Part shown: piece after piece, positions 16,878-24,426 of the stretch
Numbering within the stretch: position 1 is the first letter of the stretch
How the letters are laid out: each line of letters opens with the position of its first letter
Assembly: GCA_017468465.1 (NCBI GenBank)
Contig: JAFUIN010000006.1
Coordinates: 1-60,714 of the forward strand
DNA: 60,714 nucleotides
Direction: 5' to 3'
Source: Clostridia bacterium
Lineage (GTDB): Bacteria; Bacillota; Clostridia; UMGS1840
The notes under the pieces: generated by a model
Databases searched by the model: none
What the model saw: only the letters and a program-made list of their open reading frames with translations
Told to the model about the DNA's origin: nothing
Translations under genes and position numbers: made by a program

Positions 16878-18512
16878 CTATATTTCGTTCTGCGCCGCAA
16901 CTAAGCTTTCGCCGCAGTAGATTTCTCTGAGCTTGGGTTTTTCAATTTTGCCGGTGGGGTTTCTGGGCACATCGGCAAAAATAATTTTGCGGGGACGTTT
17001 ATATTTGGGCAGTGCCTTACAGAAGAGGTCCATTTCTTCTTCGGTGTAAGACACCCCTTCTTTCAGTTCAATAATGGCAGCTGCCATTTCGCCAAGACGG
17101 GGGTCGGGCAATCCGATTACCGCAACGTCTTTCACGGCGTTATTGGTGCGGATAAAATCTTCAATCTGCACGGGATAAAGGTTTTCTCCACCGGAAATGA
17201 TGACATCTTTTTTTCGGTCAACCAGGAAGATAAAGCCGTCTTCGTCTTCCTGCGCCATGTCGCCGGTAAAGAGCCAGCCGTCTTTTAACACTTCGTTGGT
17301 GGCCTTTTCATCATTATAATAACAGGTCATCACACCGGGGCCTTTTACAGCAAGCTCGCCAACCTCGCCTCTTTTCACGGTGTTGCCGTGCTCGTCTACA
17401 ATTTTCACTTCCCAGCCGTAGCCTGCTTTTCCAATGGCACCCACCTTGTGAATGTTTTCCACACCCAAATGCACACAGCCGGGTCCGATGGATTCAGACA
17501 AGCCGTAGTTGGTGTCATACTGATGATTGGGGAAGACTTTTTTCCAGCGTTTGATTAAGCTGGGGGGAACAGGCTGTGCGCCAATGTGCATCAGACGCCA
17601 CTTGGATAAATCCATTTCATTCACTTTGATGGTGCCTGCGTCAATGGCATCTAAAATATCCTGTGCCCACGGAACCAGGAGCCACACAATAGAGCATTGT
17701 TCGTTTGCGGCGGTTTCCACAATCCATTCGGGCTTTACTCCTTTTAAGAGCACCGCCTTGGCACCCACCACCAAGCAACCGAACCAGTGCATTTTTGCGC
17801 CGGTGTGGTAAAGGGGCGGAATGCACAGGAACACATCATCTTTTTGCTGACTGTGATGGTTTTGCTCGGTTAAGCAAGCGTGCACCAGACTTTCGTGATT
17901 ATGTAAAATCGCTTTGGGGAAGCCTGTAGTCCCCGAAGAGAAGTAAATCGCAGCGTTATCTTCCGGTGTCAGCGGGATTTCGGGAGTTTTGGAGGTGCAG
18001 TAAGTGGTGAGCTTATCGTAGCTTTCTGCAAAGGAGGGACAATCCTTCCCAACATAGAACAGCTGCTTCACTCTGGGAATCACATCGCAGATTTCTTCCA
18101 CACGGCCGATAAATTCGGGGCCAAAGACCAAAACATCTGCTTCCGCAAGGTCCAGACAGTATTTAATTTCATCAGAGGTGTAGCGATAGTTCAAAGGAAC
18201 CGCCAACGCCCCTGTTTTCAATGCACCGAAGTATACGGGAAGCCACTCCAGGCAGTTCATCATTAAAATGGCAACCTTGTCACCTTTTTTGACGCCCCTT
18301 GACAACAGAAGGTTCGCAAATCGGTTTGCTTTTCTGTTAAAATCCTGCCAGGTAATTTCCTGACGGCCGCTTTCTTCCGAGTTGGGGGGAATCAGCGCAT
18401 ATTCTTTCCAGGTGGTTCTCGCTTGGGAGATGATGTTTGGCACAATTTCCACCAGTGCCACATCATTTGGAAATTTTGCCTCATTTTGCTCTAAAAAATC
18501 TGTAATCACCAT
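16878..18512 (-). CDS. Class I adenylate-forming acyl-CoA ligase, probable arylacetate substrate
   Basis: The 544-residue protein has the AMP/ATP loop YFSSGTTGFPKA near residue 187 and the YGLSES motif. It also has DGWLFTGDMAQEDEDGFIFLVDRKKD (about 420) and the C-terminal lysine region NPTGKIEKPKLRE. The reaction is acid + ATP + CoA to acyl-CoA + AMP + PPi. The substrate is not readable from the motifs. Its tight link to iorAB makes aryl acetates (indole-, hydroxyphenyl- or phenylacetate) the best guess. The start follows CGGAGG. It is separated from the upstream symporter by 148 bases containing a hairpin. Confidence 0.82.
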   Translation of the reverse strand: MVITDFLEQNEAKFPNDVALVEIVPNIISQARTTWKEYALIPPNSEESGRQEITWQDFNRKANRFANLLLSRGVKKGDKVAILMMNCLEWLPVYFGALKTGALAVPLNYRYTSDEIKYCLDLAEADVLVFGPEFIGRVEEICDVIPRVKQLFYVGKDCPSFAESYDKLTTYCTSKTPEIPLTPEDNAAIYFSSGTTGFPKAILHNHESLVHACLTEQNHHSQQKDDVFLCIPPLYHTGAKMHWFGCLVVGAKAVLLKGVKPEWIVETAANEQCSIVWLLVPWAQDILDAIDAGTIKVNEMDLSKWRLMHIGAQPVPPSLIKRWKKVFPNHQYDTNYGLSESIGPGCVHLGVENIHKVGAIGKAGYGWEVKIVDEHGNTVKRGEVGELAVKGPGVMTCYYNDEKATNEVLKDGWLFTGDMAQEDEDGFIFLVDRKKDVIISGGENLYPVQIEDFIRTNNAVKDVAVIGLPDPRLGEMAAAIIELKEGVSYTEEEMDLFCKALPKYKRPRKIIFADVPRNPTGKIEKPKLREIYCGESLVAAQNEI

Positions 18513-18572
18513 AGGGTTACATCCTCCGTTTTTTCATCAATCTATTGCATCTCAAAATGGGTTTTCAAAAAA

Positions 18573-18613
18573 AGTCCTAACAGGGGCAACCAAAAAATTG
18601 CCCCTGTTTTTTT
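18573..18613. terminator. Hairpin between symporter and CoA-ligase genes
   Basis: ACAGGGGCAA (18580-18589) pairs perfectly with TTGCCCCTGT (18598-18607). On the plus strand six T residues follow directly, but no plus gene precedes it. On the minus strand, the transcribed one, the T run (18573 side) follows after TAGGAC, which weakens it. Partial read-through from the symporter into the ligase-iorAB genes is therefore possible. No clear promoter for the ligase is visible between 18513 and 18579. Confidence 0.6.
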
Positions 18614-18660
18614 ATACCGGATTTATTATAATATGTAAAGCGGTTCTAAGAAAAACCGAC

Positions 18661-20214
18661 CTATTCGCCTAAGGATTTTTTGCTTTCTACCGAAACCTTA
18701 CGGCTGTAGCAAGAGAAAATTTCGTCCACAGTTGCCGCTTCCTGCTTTTTGGTGAACAGGCTCACAATGGGAACCAGAATCAATCCGCCTACCATTGCGA
18801 ATACTCCTGCGTTAATGGGAGACTGCATAATCGGCGGGAAGTAGGGTCTTGCCAGCATATTGGCAATCATCAGCCCTGCACCAAAGATAAAGCATGCCCA
18901 AACGGACGCTTTGCTGATTTTTTTGGAATACAATCCATAAAGGAAAGGTGCCAGAAATGCCCCGGCCAAAGCACCCCAGGAAATGCCCATCATATCGGCA
19001 ATGGCGCTTAAGTAATCTTTATAAATGGCAATCACTGCAGAAATCACAATGAACACTACAATCAGAATACGGATGATTAACACCTGCTGTTTTTCAGACA
19101 TATTTTTCACAACATGTCCTTTTAACATATCCAGTGTCAAGGTAGAGCTGGAGGTCAGAACCAATGAGGACAGGGTAGACATAGATGCCGACAGTACCAA
19201 TACAATTACAATTCCAATCAGAATGTCGGGCAGTGTTTCCAGCATTTTGGGAATGATGGCATCGTAGCCGCCCAAAGGCATTCCGTTTGCACCCACTGAA
19301 AGCTGATCGGAAAACAGTCTGCCAAAGCCGCCCAAAAAGTAACATCCGCCGGCAACCACCACTGCAAAAATGGTAGAAATCACAGTGCCTTTGGTAATGT
19401 CTTTTTCACTCTTGATGGAATAGAACTTCTGCACCATCTGCGGAAGTCCCCAAGTGCCAAGAGAGGTTAAAATGACCACGAAAATCAAGTTGATGGGATC
19501 CGGACCGAAGAACGAGGCAAACACACCGGGAATCTGCTCTGCGGGAGTATTTCCGGAGATTTCTGCCAACCCTGCAAGAGAGCCCATAAAGCCGCCGTTT
19601 TGCCCTAATACTGCATAAATAACGGCAACAATTCCAACCAGCATAATCACGCCCTGAATAAAATCGTTAATGGCAGTTGCCATATAGCCACCGGCAATGA
19701 CGTAAATGCCTGTCAGAATTGCCATAACAATTACACAAACAGAGTAAGATACACCGGGAAACGCCATTTCAAACAAGCGGGACAGCCCGTTGTATAAAGA
19801 AGCGGTGTAAGGAATCAAAAAGATAAAAATAAGAACGGATGCAAAAATTTTCAATGCGCTGCTTCCGTAACGCTTTCCAAAAAATTCGGGCATGGTGGCA
19901 GATTCCAGATGTTGCGACATCAAACGGGTGCGTCTGCCCAACACTACCCATGCCAAAAGGGAACCCAAAAACGCATTCCCCAAACCAATCCAGGTGGATG
20001 CCACGCCGAATTTCCAGCCAAACTGACCGGCATAGCCAACAAAAATTACTGCCGAAAAATAAGAGGTGCCGTAAGCAAAGGCGGTAAGCCACGGACCTAC
20101 GTTTCTGCCGCCCAATACAAAGCCGGATACCCCTGATGTGTGCTTTTTACAGTAGAACCCTACCCCAAGCATCACCGCGAAAAAGATGACAAGCATCAAC
20201 ACTTTTGCAATCAT
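18661..20214 (-). CDS. Sodium:solute symporter family transporter
   Basis: The protein has 517 residues with about 13 hydrophobic segments and the SSS-family fold. Early sequence GFYCKKHTSGVSGFVLGGRNVGPWLTAFAYGTSYFSAV matches the family pattern. LSASMSTLSSLVLTSSSTLTLD in the middle covers the conserved sodium-site region. The start at 20214 follows GAAAGGAGC. Expression is preceded by a T-box leader whose specifier reads UAC. The substrate is therefore likely to relate to tyrosine: tyrosine itself or an aromatic acid. SSS members are known to carry phenylacetate and acetate as well as amino acids. Confidence 0.88.
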   Translation of the reverse strand: MIAKVLMLVIFFAVMLGVGFYCKKHTSGVSGFVLGGRNVGPWLTAFAYGTSYFSAVIFVGYAGQFGWKFGVASTWIGLGNAFLGSLLAWVVLGRRTRLMSQHLESATMPEFFGKRYGSSALKIFASVLIFIFLIPYTASLYNGLSRLFEMAFPGVSYSVCVIVMAILTGIYVIAGGYMATAINDFIQGVIMLVGIVAVIYAVLGQNGGFMGSLAGLAEISGNTPAEQIPGVFASFFGPDPINLIFVVILTSLGTWGLPQMVQKFYSIKSEKDITKGTVISTIFAVVVAGGCYFLGGFGRLFSDQLSVGANGMPLGGYDAIIPKMLETLPDILIGIVIVLVLSASMSTLSSLVLTSSSTLTLDMLKGHVVKNMSEKQQVLIIRILIVVFIVISAVIAIYKDYLSAIADMMGISWGALAGAFLAPFLYGLYSKKISKASVWACFIFGAGLMIANMLARPYFPPIMQSPINAGVFAMVGGLILVPIVSLFTKKQEAATVDEIFSCYSRKVSVESKKSLGE

Positions 20215-20249
20215 AAAAAATTGCTCCTTTCTGATTTTTCAGAAGGTAC

Positions 20250-20286
20250 AAAAAACGCCCTCTGAAAGTATTGTTTTCAGAGGGCG
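20250..20286 (-). terminator. T-box attenuator terminator
   Basis: On the minus strand CGCCCTCTGAAA (20286-20275) pairs with TTTCAGAGGGCG (20267-20256) and is followed by six T residues. The competing antiterminator uses the T-box sequence at 20313-20300. Confidence 0.9.
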
Positions 20287-20527
20287 AGAAATACTTTTCC
20301 CGCGGTACCACCTCAGTTTACCGAACAATCGGCCTCAACGGGTACACGAAAATACCCTTGTGCGATAACGGGCACACCCGTAACAGCCTACTAAAAGAAC
20401 GCGCTTCGTTCGGTGTTCAGCTCCGGAGATGTATTCACGCCCTTGCTATCTTCTGCCTCGCACCAACCGGCAGTTCTCTCCCAAGCATCACAAAGGGGCT
20501 ACTTGTTCTCCATCGTCGCCTTATATT
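20250..20527 (-). promoter_or_regulatory. T-box riboswitch, Tyr (UAC) specifier
   Basis: The conserved AGGTGGTACCGCGG antiterminator box lies at 20313-20300. The distal stem I contains GCCGGTTGGTGCGAGGC. In stem I GGAG/CTCC and GCCC/GGGC helices flank an internal loop. One side of this loop carries AGTA and the other reads G-T-G-A-A-[TAC]-A. The specifier is therefore UAC (20433-20431), a tyrosine codon, at the same place relative to the GAA as in the second T-box of this window. Uncharged tRNA-Tyr would favour read-through into the symporter. Specifier assignment by eye is good but not certain. Confidence 0.88.
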
Positions 20528-20533
20528 GCCTAC

Positions 20534-20562
20534 AGTTTAGCACAATCTTTTTCATCTGTCAA
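20534..20562 (-). promoter_or_regulatory. Promoter of the Tyr T-box transcript
   Basis: TTGACA (20562-20557) and TAAACT (20539-20534) on the minus strand are separated by exactly 17 bases. Transcription would start near 20527. Confidence 0.85.
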
Positions 20563-20662
20563 GACCAATTTACATTTTTTTCGGAAAGAAAAGGGAAAAT
20601 CTGTTGTTTTTTGTGAAAATATCACGAAAATGAAAAAATTCAAAAAAATCTGCCTTTTTCTC

Positions 20663-20691
20663 TTTACTTTAGTGGAAAAATGTGTTAAAAT
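20663..20691 (+). promoter_or_regulatory. Promoter of the CarD-like gene
   Basis: TTTACT (20663-20668) and TAAAAT (20686-20691) have a 17-base spacer and lie about 60 bases before the CarD-like start, divergent from the T-box promoter. Confidence 0.6.
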
Positions 20692-20751
20692 AGCAGTAAT
20701 TATGTAAGTAGTTTCAGGTTGATACGGGCGAAGACAGGAGATGATTTTGAA

Positions 20752-21252
20752 ATGTATCAAGTGGGAGACAAAATTGTGTATCCGATTCACGGCGCAGGCA
20801 TTGTTTGTGCCATTGAAGAAAAGGAAATTTTAGGAAGTGTTAGTTCATATTATATTCTCGAAGTACCCACGGGAAACATTTCGCTGATGGTGCCTGTAAA
20901 AAATGCAGACGAAATTGGCGTCAGACCTGTTGTGGAGCCGGCTGTGATTGACCGTTTGTTTGAGCATCTGGGAGAAGCGCAGGTTTCCATGGCAGAAAAC
21001 TGGAACAAGCGCTATCGGGAAAACATGACCAAAATCAAATCCGGCGATTTGTTTGAAATTGCACCCATCTACCGCTATCTTTTAAAAAAAGATTTGGAGA
21101 AGGGGCTTTCCTCCGGGGAGAAGAAGATGTTTTTATCGGCACATCAGATTTTGGTGTCTGAAATTATGCTGTCCAAGGATATCAGCAAGGAAGAAGCAGA
21201 ACAGCTTTTGGCAGATGCGCTGGGGGCAGCAGAGGCTTCACCGGTATCGTAA
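20752..21252 (+). CDS. CarD/CdnL-type RNA polymerase-binding regulator
   Basis: The 166-residue protein begins MYQVGDKIVYPIHGAGIV, the Tudor-like RNA-polymerase interaction domain of the CarD/CdnL/TRCF family. Its C-terminal half is helical (ENMTKIKSGDLFEIAPIYRYLLKKD ... GEKKMFLSAHQILVSEI). CarD proteins stabilise open promoter complexes. The start at 20752 follows AGGAG by about ten bases; an upstream reading to 20719 lacks support. It lies 37 bases before ispD, an arrangement common in Clostridia. Confidence 0.92.
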   Translation: MYQVGDKIVYPIHGAGIVCAIEEKEILGSVSSYYILEVPTGNISLMVPVKNADEIGVRPVVEPAVIDRLFEHLGEAQVSMAENWNKRYRENMTKIKSGDLFEIAPIYRYLLKKDLEKGLSSGEKKMFLSAHQILVSEIMLSKDISKEEAEQLLADALGAAEASPVS

Positions 21253-21289
21253 AAATCAATATTTATATCATATATGAGGTGTTTTTACC

Positions 21290-22027
21290 ATGTTAGAAGG
21301 AATTAAAAGCTTATTTTCTTCCGACGAGCCTGACCCTGTCTGTTCTGCCATTGTGGTTGCGGCAGGCAAAGGAGAGCGGATGCATTCCGAGGTGAAAAAA
21401 CAGTTTTTGCCGCTTCTTGGCATGCCGGTTTTGTCACACACACTGGAGGCCATTGAAAATAGCAGCAAGGTTTCGGAAATTATTTTGGTGGTTTCCGAGG
21501 AGGATCTTCTCACTGCCAAGGATATTGTGCTTTCCTCCGGTCTGGAAAAGGTCTCAAAAATTATTTCCGGCGGGAAAAGCCGCGGCGAATCGGTGCAAAA
21601 AGGGCTGTCAGAGGTCAGCGAGGCTTCCTCAGTGGTGCTGATTCACGACGGGGTGCGCCCCTGTGTCAGCGTTTCTCTGATAGACGAATGTATTAAAAAT
21701 GCAGAAAAATACGGTGCTTCCGCCTTGGGAGTAAAGCCGAAGAACACCATCAAAAAAGTGGATAAAAACGGCTTCATTTCGGAAACGGTTGACCGGGAAA
21801 CCCTCATAGAAATTCAAACACCCCAGTGCTTTGGAAAAGAGATTATCAAAAAAGCATACGAACAGTTTGACCCTTCTGCCACCGACGATTGTGTTCTGGT
21901 GGAGAAAACAGGCGTAAAAGTACATATCACCCAGGGAAGCTATGCCAACCTGAAATTAACCACAAGGGAAGATTTGATTATGCTTTCTTCCCTGATTGAT
22001 TCGGGCATTCTTTCTGAGGAAGAATAA
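21290..22027 (+). CDS. ispD: 2-C-methyl-D-erythritol 4-phosphate cytidylyltransferase (IspD)
   Basis: IspD converts MEP plus CTP to CDP-ME in the non-mevalonate isoprenoid pathway. The 245-residue protein has the nucleotide loop [10 protein letters not shown] (about 22-31), and then [21 protein letters not shown], and [16 protein letters not shown], all hallmarks of the family. Next to it, 13 bases downstream, is ispF, the step after next in the same pathway. Confidence 0.96.
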   Translation: MLEGIKSLFSSDEPDPVCSAIVVAAGKGERMHSEVKKQFLPLLGMPVLSHTLEAIENSSKVSEIILVVSEEDLLTAKDIVLSSGLEKVSKIISGGKSRGESVQKGLSEVSEASSVVLIHDGVRPCVSVSLIDECIKNAEKYGASALGVKPKNTIKKVDKNGFISETVDRETLIEIQTPQCFGKEIIKKAYEQFDPSATDDCVLVEKTGVKVHITQGSYANLKLTTREDLIMLSSLIDSGILSEEE

Positions 22028-22040
22028 AGGAGAAGGCTTT

Positions 22041-22514
22041 ATGCGCATTGGATTTGGATATGATGTTCATCAGCTTGCGCCACAAAGAAAGCTGATTTTA
22101 GGAGGCGTGGAAATTCCGCACAGTCTCGGCCTTTTGGGGCATTCAGATGCGGATGTTTTGGTGCACAGCATTATGGATGCTATGCTGGGCGCTCTGGCAT
22201 TGGGAGATATCGGAAAGCATTTTCCCGATACCGACAGCCAATATAAAAATATTGACAGCATGCTTCTTCTGAAAAAGGTGGCAGAAATCATCGCAAGCGA
22301 GGGCTATCGGGTGGGCAATATCGACTGCACCCTTTGTGCGCAAAAGCCCAAGCTTCTGCCCTATATAGAAACCATGCGGCAAAACATTGCCGGAGTGCTG
22401 CAGACGGATGTAAAAAACATCAGTGTAAAAGCCACTACTACCGAAAAATTAGGCTTTGTGGGTAAAGAAGAAGGCATTTCTTCTTACGCCGTTTGCCTAT
22501 TGCAACAACAATAA
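22041..22514 (+). CDS. ispF: 2-C-methyl-D-erythritol 2,4-cyclodiphosphate synthase (IspF)
   Basis: The 157-residue trimeric enzyme forms the cyclic diphosphate of the MEP pathway. The zinc ligands Asp8 and His10 (YDVHQ) and His42 (VLVHSIMDA) are in place. GHSDADV and the C-terminal [17 protein letters not shown] are conserved. The start at 22041 follows AAAGGAG. Upstream in-frame codons overlap ispD and are not needed. Confidence 0.97.
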   Translation: MRIGFGYDVHQLAPQRKLILGGVEIPHSLGLLGHSDADVLVHSIMDAMLGALALGDIGKHFPDTDSQYKNIDSMLLLKKVAEIIASEGYRVGNIDCTLCAQKPKLLPYIETMRQNIAGVLQTDVKNISVKATTTEKLGFVGKEEGISSYAVCLLQQQ

Positions 22515-22543
22515 TAATCAATTTGCTTTTGGAGGAATTTGTA

Positions 22544-23110
22544 ATGAGAGTAAAAACAAAAGAATTAACACTTACCGCACTGTTGACCGCACTGGCAATC
22601 ATCATTCCCATGGTTATGCCCGTGAAGGTGGTTATGCCGCCTTTTACTGCAACGTTAGCATCCCACACGCCTTTAATTCTGGCAATGTTCTTAAGCCCCC
22701 TGGCAGCCATTTTAACTGCGATTGGCTCTGCGATCGGCTTTTTCTTCACCTTTTCGCCCATTGTAGCAGCAAGAGCTGCAACCCATGTGTTTTTCACCTT
22801 AGCAGGTGCTTATATGATTCGCAAAAAATGGAATCCTGTGCTGATGGTTGTGATTACCCTGGTGCTTCACAGCATTTCCGACATGGCAACGGTGTACATT
22901 GCTGCAAAATTTATGGGTATGACAGGGCTTCTTAACAACAACACCATGGGGCTTGTGCAGCTTTGGTTAGGGCTTGGCACAGCCGTGCATCATCTGGTGG
23001 ATTTTCTGATTGCATACCTTATTATGATTCCCTTATGTAAAGCAAAAATTATGGACCCCAACCTGTTAAAGGGAGGAACAGCGCGTGAAACTGTTAGTAG
23101 CAACCAATAA
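22544..23110 (+). CDS. ECF transporter S-component, possibly for niacin
   Basis: The 188-residue protein has five or six hydrophobic helices and the ECF S-component N-terminal pattern (KELTLTALLTALAIIIPMVM). The segment MPPFTATLASHTPLILAMFLSPLAA resembles NiaX-type niacin carriers, from memory of that family. The start at 22544 follows GGAGG. The energising ATPase/EcfT module is not in this window. The end overlaps rdgB by 26 bases. Niacin is a tentative substrate; a pnuC gene at 59594 would be a second NAD-precursor importer. Confidence 0.75.
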   Translation: MRVKTKELTLTALLTALAIIIPMVMPVKVVMPPFTATLASHTPLILAMFLSPLAAILTAIGSAIGFFFTFSPIVAARAATHVFFTLAGAYMIRKKWNPVLMVVITLVLHSISDMATVYIAAKFMGMTGLLNNNTMGLVQLWLGLGTAVHHLVDFLIAYLIMIPLCKAKIMDPNLLKGGTARETVSSNQ

Positions 23111-23669
23111 CAACGGAAAATTAAAGGAATTTAATGAAATTTTAGGGGAGCTTGGCATTGAATGTGTTTCCCTGAAGGATATGGGCATCGCCGTGGATGT
23201 GGAAGAAACCGGCACTACCTTTTTGGAAAATGCCCTCTTAAAAGCCAAAGAAATCCATAAAATTGCAGGCATTCCCACCATTTCCGACGATTCGGGCTTA
23301 ATGGTGGATGTGCTTTCCGGAGAACCCGGTGTCTACTCTGCCCGCTATGCAGGAGAACCGTCAGACGACCAAAAAAATATGGACAAGCTTCTTTTGAACC
23401 TCAAAGGAAAAAAAGACCGCACCGCACGGTTCAAAAGTGTGATTGCAGCAGTTTTTTCCGAGGATGATATTTTGGTGTCCGAGGGGGAATGCAAGGGTGT
23501 TATCATCGACGAAAAGCGAGGCACCAACGGCTTTGGCTATGACCCCATTTTTTATGTGGAAGCCTTTTCCAAAACCTTTGCCGAAATGACCGACGACGAG
23601 AAAAACAGCGTAAGCCACCGTGGCAATGCCATCCGCGCTTTGAAGGAACAGCTGAAAGAAAGAATGTAG
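23085..23669 (+). CDS. rdgB: XTP/dITP diphosphatase (RdgB/HAM1)
   Basis: This 194-residue house-cleaning pyrophosphatase removes non-canonical purine triphosphates. The motifs LVATNNNGKLKEF (residues 3-15), ISDDSGLMVD, GVYSARYAGE, GTNGFGYDPIF and SHRGNAIRAL are all family signatures. The start is GTG at 23085, behind GGGAGG, within the end of the preceding gene. Confidence 0.96.
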   Translation: MKLLVATNNNGKLKEFNEILGELGIECVSLKDMGIAVDVEETGTTFLENALLKAKEIHKIAGIPTISDDSGLMVDVLSGEPGVYSARYAGEPSDDQKNMDKLLLNLKGKKDRTARFKSVIAAVFSEDDILVSEGECKGVIIDEKRGTNGFGYDPIFYVEAFSKTFAEMTDDEKNSVSHRGNAIRALKEQLKERM

Positions 23670-23684
23670 CATTACAGAAAAAAA

Positions 23685-23709
23685 GCCTCCCAACCGGGAG
23701 GCTTTTTTT
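23685..23709. terminator. Bidirectional terminator after rdgB
   Basis: GCCTCCC (23685-23691) pairs with GGGAGGC (23696-23702) around AACC, with T runs on both strands. It ends rdgB and the convergent DUF378 gene. Confidence 0.92.
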
Positions 23710-23920
23710 AGTTTCTGTGGTCCTGGGGGATTTTTTCCTTGAACAAAATGGTAATTGCCCAAAGACCTGCAATGCCCACCAAAGAAAAAATAATTCTGGT
23801 AATCATGGAACCAACACCGAAAATGGACGAAACCACATCCACGCCGAATAAGCCGATGGCACCCCAGTTTAAGGCACCCACAATTACAAGAATCAAAGAA
23901 ATGGTATCTGCAATCATCAT
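23708..23920 (-). CDS. DUF378 small membrane protein
   Basis: The 70-residue protein has two membrane helices. Its NWGAIGLFGVDVVSSIFG core is typical of DUF378 (YuzA-like). The function is unknown. The start at 23920 follows AGGAGG by ten bases; a second ATG comes directly after. It stands alone and convergent with rdgB. Confidence 0.85.
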   Translation of the reverse strand: MMIADTISLILVIVGALNWGAIGLFGVDVVSSIFGVGSMITRIIFSLVGIAGLWAITILFKEKIPQDHRN

Positions 23921-24161
23921 AATAATAAAACCTCCTGTCTCATTGGAAAAGCCGTTCAAAAAAACGGCTGTGTCTTTATGTTATTCCAACACTATTTTAC
24001 GGCAGAACAAAGAAAATTATACATTGCTTTTCAAAAAAATTTATCAGTTGAAAAAAACAGAATGCTTTGCTCCTTTGAACCTTTTTTTACGGTTTCTTTT
24101 TTGGTTTTATAAGAGCAGGCAAAAAATATTTTCCTTTTTTGGAAAAAACAGCTTTTTCTAC

Positions 24162-24190
24162 TTGAAAAAAAGATAAAACTTGTGTATAAT
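24162..24190 (+). promoter_or_regulatory. Promoter upstream of murC
   Basis: TTGAAA (24162-24167) and TATAAT (24185-24190) are spaced by 17 bases. An orphan AAGGAGGA lies at 24194-24201 with no ATG in reach, and the murC start is about 230 bases further on. The rest of 23921-24161 is A/T-rich and shows only a short AGCCGTT/AACGGCT hairpin near 23950. Confidence 0.7.
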
Positions 24191-24304
24191 AATAAGGAGG
24201 ACTTTTTTATTTTTTTTGAAAAAGAAGTCTTTCAGTTCAAACAGGAAGGGTGGGCGCGCCTTTTTCTCTTTTTGTAAATGCGGATTCATCTTTATTTTTG
24301 CGAA

Positions 24305-24380
24305 ATGTCATTCTGAGCGTAGCGAAGAATCTCCGGAAAAAACCTAAAATTCTTCGTTCATTTTGTTTTTTGAAATGACA
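24305..24380. repeat. GTCATTCTGAG palindromic repeat in the murC leader
   Basis: AATGTCATT at the left end and AAATGACA at the right end are inverted. Inside, CGAAGAAT pairs with ATTCTTCG, so the unit folds into an imperfect hairpin. Related copies occur at 28406 and 51493. Confidence 0.75.
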
Positions 24381-24426
24381 GCTTTTGATGAAATCATCCT
24401 TTACTTCACGGAAAAAGGCGGAAACT

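Noticed and set aside
14551-18512. Purely catabolic aromatic amino acid fermentation by IorAB and the CoA ligase
   Set aside because: Not excluded biochemically, but a Tyr T-box next to it and a Phe T-box over paaK fit supply better than breakdown, so it was not taken as the main reading.
24205-24350. Possible small gene after the orphan AAGGAGGA using TTG or ATT start
   Set aside because: The TTG frame runs into the repeat (giving a HSERSEE-type artefact) and the ATT start is very rare; neither product looks like a protein family.
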